Source: Deltaproteobacteria bacterium (GTDB lineage Bacteria > Desulfobacterota > Syntrophia > Syntrophales > JACQWR01). Taken from it: 55,098 bases of DNA. Where the stretch lies: positions 1 through 55,098 of the forward strand of contig JAPLJV010000029.1 in NCBI GenBank assembly GCA_026388415.1. The letters run 5' to 3'. Below the pieces are notes generated by a model, which ran no database searches, was not told the DNA's origin, and saw only the letters and a program-made list of their open reading frames with translations. The stretch's first letter is position 1. Every line of letters starts with the position of its first letter. This document shows, piece by piece, positions 25,353 through 31,398 of this stretch. A program made the translations under genes and the position numbers.

Positions 25353-26090
25353 TCACAGGAAAGTCGCCACATGGGCAACAAGAATTCTTGCAAAACGGTC
25401 GACAGACAAGTCATCCGCAGGCGTCTTAAATATACCATTGAGACCGTCTTGAATGGATGAAGAAATGAAAGCAGAGGAAGTGTAGTGACGTTCTAAAACA
25501 AGTTTTCTACAAAAAAACTCGTACCTTCGCATGTACGATGCACCAATGAACTCAGGAAATACCTTGAAGTGCGGCTCTTTGACACTGACAGGACGGTTGG
25601 ATGCCTCACAATCTTCAAGCATAAAAAAATAGCCGAGAAACGGATGTGGACTATCAAGAAATGCTCTCTCGCGGAAAGCCGTCCAAAGGTCAAGGGCACT
25701 ACCCATTGCTTCTTCCGTTCTGTTGTTGAAGTTGTTGCCAAAAGACGGCCCCACTTGGGATTTAGCTTCAATGGCGGCAATCAATGTTTGATCGCGGATG
25801 ACTAACAGGTCCCATTCTTTGGTTGGGCGGAAAAAGCCGGGCAGCTCAACAGTCTTCTTCTGAAATACATAGCGGAGGGGGATTCCGGCTTGTGTGATGA
25901 GTTCGGTGAATAAGTCAATAAAGCCATCCATCTGAGCACCACCGGTGACGGCACTACGGAGACCCTGATCGGCCTTTCCGCCCGTCTCCTGTTTTTGCCT
26001 TTGGGTCGCCCTTGTCTTCCAGTAGTGGGCTACCGCTTTTGCGGTTCGATTGTCTATTTGGGTCATACTTATGTGAGAATTCATTATCAT
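25353..26090 (-). CDS. type II restriction endonuclease, XhoI/PaeR7I family
   Basis: The sequence carries the blocks I associate with PaeR7I/XhoI: SAVTGGAQMDGFIDL, ELPGFFRPTKEWDLLVI, then EAKSQVGPSFGNNFNNRTEE and EPHFKVFPEF. The PD-(D/E)XK centre is D94 ... E108-A-K110. Family members cut CTCGAG; this target is inference. At least six CTCGAG sites occur in the window (for example 3652, 5240, 31693), so host sites must be methylated if the enzyme is active. The start is uncertain: ATGs at codons 1, 3 and 9 are in frame and none has a clear ribosome binding site. It shares one cassette with the methyltransferase. Confidence 0.85.
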   Translation of the reverse strand: MIMNSHISMTQIDNRTAKAVAHYWKTRATQRQKQETGGKADQGLRSAVTGGAQMDGFIDLFTELITQAGIPLRYVFQKKTVELPGFFRPTKEWDLLVIRDQTLIAAIEAKSQVGPSFGNNFNNRTEEAMGSALDLWTAFRERAFLDSPHPFLGYFFMLEDCEASNRPVSVKEPHFKVFPEFIGASYMRRYEFFCRKLVLERHYTSSAFISSSIQDGLNGIFKTPADDLSVDRFARILVAHVATFL

Positions 26091-26134
26091 TAATGTTTAT
26101 CAAGTTTCACAATGATATACCAGCTTATTATTTA

Positions 26135-26198
26135 GGCTAACGCAATGCATCAGCGGCGCGGGCAACAGCCTGCGTCCGCCTGGATGCGCTGGTTATAT
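26135..26198 (-). other. attC site 2 (behind the two-helix membrane protein cassette)
   Basis: The minus-strand ends are ATATAAC and GTTAGCC. The inner arms CCAGCGCATCCAGGCGG and CCGCTGATGCATTGCG pair imperfectly. R'' extended (GAATATAAC) is the exact complement of GTTATATTC at the 5' end of the same cassette (26585-26593). Confidence 0.88.
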
Positions 26199-26570
26199 TC
26201 ATGGATCTGTTTTCTCAATATAATCTTCCCCAACCCCGACGGCATCAAACAGGCTTTGAATCGTGTACGAGGCGTCATGTTCATACCTGTTTACAGCGTC
26301 TAGAAGGGTACGCCATGCCATTTTGTAAGCCTTGGCTCTACGAGAAGGCATTAGGAAAGTTAATAGTGCTATACATAAGGCTGACAGCCATGCCAGACTA
26401 TCGATAGCGTATGGGACTGTTTGTAATATCTTGGGATTCGATGCGACAGAAATCGCAGACATTGTTCCGCCTACACCGAGCAAGTAATGAACAACCCACC
26501 ATTTGTGAAAATATCCATACCAAGCCTTAACCAGCTTTGACACTTCTTCTGGAACTTCTCGCTTATCCAT
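26199..26570 (-). CDS. cassette-borne membrane protein of unknown function
   Basis: The 123-residue protein has two predicted membrane helices (about 28-46 and 53-74) between a charged N terminus (EVPEEVSKLVKAWYG) and a cytoplasmic C-terminal part (MAWRTLLDAVNRYEHDAS...). The layout resembles SLATT-type two-helix proteins, which are suspected pore-forming effectors, but the match is only in architecture. It fills one complete cassette, with its stop adjoining attC site 2. No partner gene shares the cassette. Confidence 0.6.
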   Translation of the reverse strand: MDKREVPEEVSKLVKAWYGYFHKWWVVHYLLGVGGTMSAISVASNPKILQTVPYAIDSLAWLSALCIALLTFLMPSRRAKAYKMAWRTLLDAVNRYEHDASYTIQSLFDAVGVGEDYIEKTDP

Positions 26571-26586
26571 GTTTTCCTCTTTTTGA

Positions 26587-26657
26587 ATATAACGGGGCGC
26601 TCACCGGCTGGCGGAAGCGAAGCTGAAGCCAGTCCGCTGTGCAGCGCTATGTTGGGT
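26587..26657 (-). other. attC site 3 (behind the HEPN-like cassette)
   Basis: The minus-strand R'' is ACCCAAC (perfect RYYYAAC) and R' is GTTATAT. The arms ATAGCGCtgcacagCGGACTGGC and GCCAGCCGgtgagCGCCCC pair with mismatches. R'' extended (GCACCCAAC) exactly complements GTTGGGTGC at the 5' end of its own cassette (27386-27394). Confidence 0.9.
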
Positions 26658-26679
26658 GCCTCTTCTCAGTGCCAGCGAG

Positions 26680-27348
26680 TCACGCCGGGCACCTCCCTAT
26701 AAAGTCTCTGACGCCCATATGCATTAGATTTACCTGCTCCTTGGTGCAGCTCGCGTATTGGCCATGCGCAGCTTTATTCCTCAAATCGAGCCATGCGGTA
26801 ACATTCTTCTGGTCGAGCTTGCCATACACGCCAGCCGCGCACAGGTCACTATTCATTTGTTCTGCCTTCTTGGGCCTTTCGACAGCGCCAGAACGAATAG
26901 TTGCGTCAATACCGCTCTTAGTGCAAAGATTCCTTAAGTGAGACTCAAGGGCGCTACCAGCGACTACTGCTGACGGGTCTTTGTAGCCCTCATCAAGAAG
27001 GTGGTCAGCCATTTCGATGAAGTCGTCAAATATCTCGCCATGAATCAGCTCGCTGACGTTCTGCAGATAACCTGAAGCGATGCTAACGCGGAGGGATTCC
27101 ACTACACCAAGGAGACGTTCGAGTGCATACTCTTCGGCATAGGATCCCGAAAGAATTTGTTCTGCTATTCTGGCATGAGTTGAGTCTATAGGATCAATCC
27201 GAGAGATAACGGCTTGGCACATTGCCATAAGTTGCTGCATGCGGCGCGGAGACAGGCTCGGTTCCATTTCGTTAAATCCAAGTTCCTCTGCGGCTTTGAG
27301 CACAGCGTCAATTTGCCCCAACAGACTCTTAGTGTAGGACGGGTTCAT
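26680..27348 (-). CDS. HEPN-like protein with RX4H motif in a gene cassette
   Basis: The 222-residue helical protein ends with a segment of HEPN character: ADHLLDEGYKDPSAVVAGSA and ESHLRNLC, then a helix carrying R190-N-K-A-A-H195 (LRNKAAHGQY), the RX4-6H motif that forms the RNase site in many HEPN toxins and antiviral effectors. The N-terminal 100 residues are helical and unassigned. It may be an RNA-cleaving defence effector or a toxin, but catalysis is not shown, and some HEPN proteins only bind. No antitoxin gene is in the cassette. Confidence 0.62.
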   Translation of the reverse strand: MNPSYTKSLLGQIDAVLKAAEELGFNEMEPSLSPRRMQQLMAMCQAVISRIDPIDSTHARIAEQILSGSYAEEYALERLLGVVESLRVSIASGYLQNVSELIHGEIFDDFIEMADHLLDEGYKDPSAVVAGSALESHLRNLCTKSGIDATIRSGAVERPKKAEQMNSDLCAAGVYGKLDQKNVTAWLDLRNKAAHGQYASCTKEQVNLMHMGVRDFIGRCPA

Positions 27349-27387
27349 TCCACCTCCATTAGCACACCTGATTGGCTGTTTCTATGC

Positions 27388-27452
27388 ACCCAACGAAAAG
27401 CTAAGCCGGAGCAGCTCCGCGGGCTGCGATCGGCTTGAGCAGCTTGTTGTGC
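27388..27452 (-). other. attC site 4 (behind the PGN_0703-like nuclease cassette)
   Basis: The minus-strand ends are GCACAAC and GTTGGGT. The arms AAGCTGCTCAAGCCG and CGGCTTAGCTTTTCG pair around GATCGCAGCCCGCGGAG. The inner GCCGATCGC is shared with two other attC sites here, which points to a common attC family. Confidence 0.9.
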
Positions 27453-27459
27453 GATTCTT

Positions 27460-28368
27460 TCACCAGTACCTTGCTTTCAAATATGCCAGCCATGATTTCG
27501 TATCTGGGATGTTGCGGGCATCCTTCAGCATTTCGCATGGGTCGCATGAAATGTACTTCGCCGGCGTCTTCAGTATTTTCTGCCATGCGTCGTGAATGTT
27601 CCGACCGCTGAGACCTGGTGTTGTGATGGTCTCTTTGAGGTCCTTATTTTGTTTGGGTATGATATGAACATTCACACACCGACTACAGTCCAGTTCTCTG
27701 TGCTTCTCAAATTGCCAGGCAAGAAGGGTCTGCCTCATCATCTGGTAAAAGGGCTCAAAGTAGAGTGATCGAGGGTCCAAGTTAGGAACAAATGGTCCCT
27801 CCGTGCTTGTAATCAGTGGATCGTAGACACCAGCTCGCCGGAGAATGTAAAGGTCTTCTATTGCATAATACTCAGTGTATTTCCATTCCAACAGAAAGAG
27901 CACTCGTTTCTTGTCAGCGGTTGATCCAAGCATAACCGCATCAACAGATGTACAGTTGGCGCCTCTGGTGAATGCTCTTTCCTTTAGGTATTGACGCGTT
28001 CCGATATACTCAAACTCAACATATCCGGTATCGACAGGCATCGCTTCTTGAATTGTTGGGTCAATCGCTTTTAGTACTGTCGTTGCGATGTCTTTTCTTT
28101 GTCGCAGGAAATACAAATGGTTGAGACATGCGACTTGAGAGGAAAGCAGGTGACCAGTGGGATCAGAGCCTGTTCCCTTCCACCAGGGGATACGGTTGGT
28201 TGAAAAGTAATGCTTCGCGTCATCCCTTATACCAGCCCAGAGATTCAGCGATGGGTCCTTGAGCACAAAATCGCGTTGTTTGCCGAAGAATAAACCAGTT
28301 CCGGGATCTTTGAACAAGGTATCTCTGATCTCAACCGCGCGTTGTCGCTGTTCCTCTCTATAGTTCAT
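27460..28368 (-). CDS. PGN_0703-like putative restriction endonuclease (PD-(D/E)XK type)
   Basis: The 302-residue protein has LLSSQVACLNHLYFL followed by VEFEYIG and then SVDAVMLG....LFLLEWKYTEYY. D143, E161 and K163 form a PD-(D/E)XK-like centre. The SQ-A-C-N block and the EWKYTE block are what I associate with the PGN_0703 family of putative restriction endonucleases. No methyltransferase accompanies it, so it may act as a stand-alone nuclease on modified or foreign DNA, or lack its partner. It is a single-gene cassette: TTGTGC at its 5' end matches GCACAAC at its 3' end. Confidence 0.68.
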   Translation of the reverse strand: MNYREEQRQRAVEIRDTLFKDPGTGLFFGKQRDFVLKDPSLNLWAGIRDDAKHYFSTNRIPWWKGTGSDPTGHLLSSQVACLNHLYFLRQRKDIATTVLKAIDPTIQEAMPVDTGYVEFEYIGTRQYLKERAFTRGANCTSVDAVMLGSTADKKRVLFLLEWKYTEYYAIEDLYILRRAGVYDPLITSTEGPFVPNLDPRSLYFEPFYQMMRQTLLAWQFEKHRELDCSRCVNVHIIPKQNKDLKETITTPGLSGRNIHDAWQKILKTPAKYISCDPCEMLKDARNIPDTKSWLAYLKARYW

Positions 28369-28393
28369 GTCTATTCACCTTTCCGATCTTCAT

Positions 28394-28456
28394 GCACAAC
28401 GTGCTGCTCAGGGGTGCGCGGCTTTTGGCGCGTCCCTTGCGGCGGCGAGGTTAGGT
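28394..28456 (-). other. attC site 5 (behind the HNH cassette)
   Basis: The minus-strand R'' is ACCTAAC (perfect RYYYAAC) and R' is GTTGTGC. The TAA stop of the HNH gene lies inside R''. The inner pairing is weaker than in the other sites. Confidence 0.78.
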
Positions 28457-29113
28457 GGTGCCCCGCAGCCACCGGATAAACTCTGGCACCATCCGGTAGA
28501 TTGGTGCGTTCCCGACTGTAATATCAATAAGTAGACCCATCTCATCAAGCCAGTCTATTTTTAGTTGAAGGTTTTCATGCTCCTTCTCGACGTAGAAAAA
28601 CCGTGGCTTCTCGGAGTTGAAGATCACGCTTCTACTTGGTTGGATAACCAATTCGCGAATAAGCTCCGAACCGTCCCCACGAACATCTTCTCGCATCTCA
28701 GCGATGAGTTCTGGCATGAGTCGCTCTGCCTCAAGAAACACTCCCTCGGACTCAGTGTATGGCGAGCGTCTCTTTTCAAGAGCTCGCTCTGCTGCCTTTT
28801 CAGCGTCTTGCTTCCACTCAATTAACTTACCCTGCGTGTACTTGGAAAGATCGCTGTCGATTAGCTTCGCGCACGATTGGCAAAGCCAAATACCATTCGA
28901 CGCGGATTGCCGCTCTGTGCTTGTGAGCATATCGTCGAATCGTGGACCACCAGGAGAAGCCGCAGTGATGTGAGCAGCTACACCAATGTTGACGCTCCCA
29001 GAAGGCTCGCTCTTCGGCCCGCTTGTCGGTTGCCGACAACCGGGATTTGAGCAAAGAAAACCAACTCGCTTCGCCAACTCTTCCTTGATTGTTGTCGGAA
29101 ATTCGTCCCTCAT
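28451..29113 (-). CDS. HNH-type nuclease domain protein with unknown C-terminal domain
   Basis: The 220-residue protein starts with an HNH/treble-clef domain: C21-x4-C26 (CSNPGC), AAH48IT, N73GIWLC78QSC81. The last His of the common CxxCH form is Ala82, a variant I have seen in relatives. Residues 105-220 form a separate domain (VIFNSEKPRFFYVEKEHENL...) that I do not recognise and that may sense or bind the target. The start at 29113 follows CCGGAG; the GTG 11 codons upstream lies at the cassette edge. HNH modules of this type often accompany defence effectors. Confidence 0.68.
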   Translation of the reverse strand: MRDEFPTTIKEELAKRVGFLCSNPGCRQPTSGPKSEPSGSVNIGVAAHITAASPGGPRFDDMLTSTERQSASNGIWLCQSCAKLIDSDLSKYTQGKLIEWKQDAEKAAERALEKRRSPYTESEGVFLEAERLMPELIAEMREDVRGDGSELIRELVIQPSRSVIFNSEKPRFFYVEKEHENLQLKIDWLDEMGLLIDITVGNAPIYRMVPEFIRWLRGTT

Positions 29114-29151
29114 ATTGTTCTCCGGTAATTTAGCGTTGCTTTCCACCTAAA

Positions 29152-29270
29152 GAGCCTGTAGGAAAAGTCTGATTTGACTATTTTGTGAAAAATCCCGCTT
29201 AATAAAATCAGATACTTATAAGCCGGGGAAATGCCCAAATAACAAGTTTTACCCCTTTTCCTACAGGCTC
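29152..29270. mobile_element. 119-bp MITE-like element inserted at an attC core
   Basis: Perfect 16-bp terminal inverted repeats (gagcctgtaggaaaag / cttttcctacaggctc) enclose a non-coding A+T-rich core. On the minus strand it interrupts G-TT / TT-AGGTGG, so removing it restores GTTAGGT, the core expected for the HNH cassette (its R'' is ACCTAAC). It is too short for a transposase and must have been moved by one elsewhere. Confidence 0.75.
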
Positions 29271-29331
29271 AACGGAAACATCAGCCGGAGCTGGGCAGCG
29301 CCCAGCGATCGGCTGCATGTGCTTGTTATTT
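29271..29331 (-). other. attC site 6 (behind the 136-aa cassette gene)
   Basis: The minus-strand R'' is AAATAAC. The arms AACAAGCACATGCAGCCG and CGGCTGATGTTTCCGTT pair well around GATCGCTGGGCGCTGCCCAG. The core after GTT is split by the MITE-like element. Confidence 0.85.
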
Positions 29332-29341
29332 AGTAGTATTT

Positions 29342-29752
29342 TCACTCATAGTACACTACCCTAAAACTTGGAGTTTCTGAGTCTATGTCGCAGTCTGTCG
29401 GGAATTTTAGAAACACGTTTAAGTCTGGTTCTATAGCGTTCTCGTCTCTGAATGCAACGCTTGCAAGCAAATCTTTCATAGGCTGTTGCTTGCCTGTGCC
29501 CGCTTCCCAAACACCTTCCTGCCAATCGTGTAAGAAGTGTCGCACTTTCTTGGACGGATCGTCCAGGAAAGTGATGGATATAGTCCCTTCAGAATGATCT
29601 GAGGCCCGTGCGATAATTGCATAGGATACACGTACCCCTTCCGCAATGGGCCATCTGTGATTCACGTGTACACACGCGGGAAAGATTTTGAAATAGAGCT
29701 TCCATTGTGGAAAGCGCGGTAATTGGCGAATATCATCGGTCGATATTTTCAT
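29342..29752 (-). CDS. cassette-encoded protein of unknown function
   Basis: The 136-residue protein has no signal peptide or membrane segment. Predicted strands (RVSYAIIARASDHSEGTISI) alternate with polar loops, and it contains a Trp/His-rich segment (RHFLHDWQEGVWEAG). I know no family. A strong AAAAGGAGG ribosome binding site precedes the ATG, which supports real expression. Its cassette starts at GTTATC (29776-29781 on the minus strand) and ends in attC site 6. Confidence 0.6.
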   Translation of the reverse strand: MKISTDDIRQLPRFPQWKLYFKIFPACVHVNHRWPIAEGVRVSYAIIARASDHSEGTISITFLDDPSKKVRHFLHDWQEGVWEAGTGKQQPMKDLLASVAFRDENAIEPDLNVFLKFPTDCDIDSETPSFRVVYYE

Positions 29753-29782
29753 TCTGCCTCCTTTTATCCGTTGAAGATAACG

Positions 29783-29829
29783 GCGGAGCTAAGCTGCGGG
29801 AACTGGAAGTTCCCGCAGCTTAGCTCCGC
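29783..29829. repeat. 47-bp near-perfect palindrome inside the cassette array
   Basis: Arms of 22 bases (gcggagctaagctgcgggaact and its complement) enclose a 3-base centre with no mismatch. It lies between attC site 8 and the GTTATC core of the 136-aa cassette. It resembles neither the attC arms nor the MITE ends and encodes nothing. Confidence 0.85.
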
Positions 29830-29890
29830 ATAACCGGCTGGCAATGGAGCGCAGCGGAATTGCCAGTCCGAGTTGATGCGGTTGTTATGC
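29828..29890 (-). other. attC site 8, orphan (no gene left in its cassette)
   Basis: The minus-strand ends are GGCATAAC and GTTATGC. The inner arms ACTGGCAAT and ATTGCCAG pair perfectly around CCGCTGCGCTCC. No ORF lies upstream of it; a MITE-like repeat and a half attC come directly before. Confidence 0.85.
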
Positions 29891-29902
29891 CTTCAGAATT
29901 CG

Positions 29903-29965
29903 GGGGACACCTCACTTAATTCAGAGTCTTTGATCTCATTCACAATAATTAAGTATGGTGTCCCC
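29903..29965. mobile_element. 63-bp inverted-repeat element (MITE/REP-like)
   Basis: The ends ggggacacctcacttaatt and aattaagtatggtgtcccc are complementary in 17 of 19 positions, with a 25-base loop. It separates the first half of the synthetase cassette's attC from attC site 8. No coding capacity is present. Confidence 0.7.
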
Positions 29966-29969
29966 TATT

Positions 29970-30012
29970 TCCATCCGGAGCGTAGCGATCGGCTGTATTG
30001 CTTTTGTTAGCC
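29970..30012 (-). other. left half of attC site 7 (behind the RelA/SpoT-like cassette)
   Basis: On the minus strand GGCTAAC is followed by AAAAGCAATACAGCCGATCG and a short loop, but the complementary half and the GTT core are missing where the 63-bp element begins. GGCTAAC includes the gene's TAA stop and complements GTTAGCC at the 5' end of the same cassette (31154-31160). Confidence 0.75.
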
Positions 30013-31122
30013 ATTTATTGAATCACCCAAGTCATCTTTCATGAACTCGATCAAATCACGGGCAATTTCTTCTCTACCTTCGTCATCAAAATCTTCATCA
30101 TTGCCGATCTTGAACTTCTCCAAGTAGCTGACAATCTTCGCCATGCTCTGAGAGGCTCCAGCCAGAAGATGGCAAAGATAGAAGAAGGATATCCCTTCAG
30201 AAATAGTACCCCTTTCAATTGCTGGTTTCTCATCTGGCGCCCAATGCTCGCTAAGACGAATAATTTTATGCTGATGCTGCGCGAGGAGTGATTTGAGGTC
30301 TTCAATTGTCTGGAGTCCGAAATAATGTAATTTTTCGACGTTCCCTGCAATCGAATCTTCGTTAAGCTGTACCGAGTGACCAAGATTCGCCGCTATTGCC
30401 GAGTCCAAGCTACGAACTAGAGAATCCGCTCTAGCAAAATCAATGAGGGATATTCGATCAAGGGATACATCTTTGGGCTGTTGGACTATTTTGACGGAAA
30501 CTTCACGACTATATGCGTCGAGGTCACTGCGTATCTTAACGAACTCGTCATCGGCGAGTTCCAGAAGCCCTGCTAACCTCGCGAACTGTCGTCTTGCTGT
30601 CCGCGGAACTTCTCCTGAGGTCTTGTACCCCAAATCGTGTTCGATCTCTGCCCAAGCGTGTTGAAGAATAGACCTTATCTGGATTTCGGCCTTCAATCCA
30701 GTAAAAACGGTGTACTCAGAAAATGCGCATCGTGCTGCTGACAATGATATAACATAGTGTAGTGATAGATAACCAAAGCGGTCCGGGTCCAATATCGCGC
30801 GTTTATCGATAGAATTTTTGGGGTCAAGGTCAAACTCGTCTTTGATCATTCTGGCAATTTCATCAACTTGGTCGGAGAAATAGGCGATAACTCTTATACC
30901 GGCAATGTCGGTCACATCGCCGATGGTGCTATATGAAGCGCCCTTTTTCGCTACCTTTTTGATACAGCTTTCTCTCGTCTTCATCCTTGCCGTTATTGAA
31001 TGAACCGAAATGGCCCTACTTTTTAGTAACTGTTCGAGCAACACATGGACGCGCTCGCAGAAGTCACTATAAAGCGTATGCTGGGCGTCATATTGTTTCA
31101 TAATTGAAAGTTCGTGCGCCAT
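30007..31122 (-). CDS. RelA/SpoT-domain nucleotide pyrophosphokinase with C-terminal extension
   Basis: The 371-residue protein has a synthetase domain at about 40-200: ARMKTR (45-50), DIAGIRV (72-78), FGYLSLHY (116-123) and EIQIRSILQHAWAEIEHDLGYK (146-167; Gln, Glu and His of the active site present). There is no hydrolase, TGS or ACT domain. Residues 200-371 are helical and unassigned. It could be a small alarmone synthetase making (p)ppGpp or a toxic relative (toxSAS/CapRel group), with the tail as control domain. The start at 31122 follows GGAGGAG; the upstream TTG overlaps it. It fills one cassette. Confidence 0.82.
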   Translation of the reverse strand: MAHELSIMKQYDAQHTLYSDFCERVHVLLEQLLKSRAISVHSITARMKTRESCIKKVAKKGASYSTIGDVTDIAGIRVIAYFSDQVDEIARMIKDEFDLDPKNSIDKRAILDPDRFGYLSLHYVISLSAARCAFSEYTVFTGLKAEIQIRSILQHAWAEIEHDLGYKTSGEVPRTARRQFARLAGLLELADDEFVKIRSDLDAYSREVSVKIVQQPKDVSLDRISLIDFARADSLVRSLDSAIAANLGHSVQLNEDSIAGNVEKLHYFGLQTIEDLKSLLAQHQHKIIRLSEHWAPDEKPAIERGTISEGISFFYLCHLLAGASQSMAKIVSYLEKFKIGNDEDFDDEGREEIARDLIEFMKDDLGDSING

Positions 31123-31153
31123 TAACTCCTCCAAAAAGATGTAATGTTGCTTA

Positions 31154-31160
31154 GGCTAAC
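31154..31160 (-). other. first integron core site of the array (GTTAGCC)
   Basis: On the minus strand GTTAGCCTAA marks the 5' edge of the synthetase cassette and is shared with attC site 2. The sequence before it could be the rest of an attC or a decayed attI; no integrase gene is found between here and the ferritin gene. Confidence 0.65.
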
Positions 31161-31169
31161 AATAAGTAT

Positions 31170-31381
31170 CCTCCGGCAGAGCCGGAGGTATTACGATTGC
31201 TGGCCCCTCAAAGGGGCCTGACCGCAATCGTTTAAAAGCCAGGCACCCGTATTTCGGATAGTTGATATATTCTGAAAGGTATTCTTCATGACGATGGCAC
31301 TCTATCTGAACGGTCGAAGTAAGTTTAAAAACATATTCCCGGAACTGTCAAACTCCGGGAGTCCCCCGGCAGAGCCGGGGG
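31170..31381. repeat. three G+C-rich palindromes between array and ferritin gene
   Basis: CCTCCGGCAGAGCCGGAGG (31170-31188) and CCCCCGGCAGAGCCGGGGG (31363-31381) share the core CCGGCAGAGCCGG. Between them, 31194-31230 forms a nested hairpin (cgattgc/gcaatcg around ggcccc/ggggcc). The one at 31363 lies just past the ferritin stop and may serve as its terminator. The pair looks like a REP-type repeat family. Confidence 0.65.
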
Positions 31382-31398
31382 TTTACCGATTTTAATAA

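Noticed and set aside
29783-29829. Intrinsic terminator
   Set aside because: No T-run follows on either strand and the arms are much longer and more perfect than in terminators; treated as a palindromic repeat.
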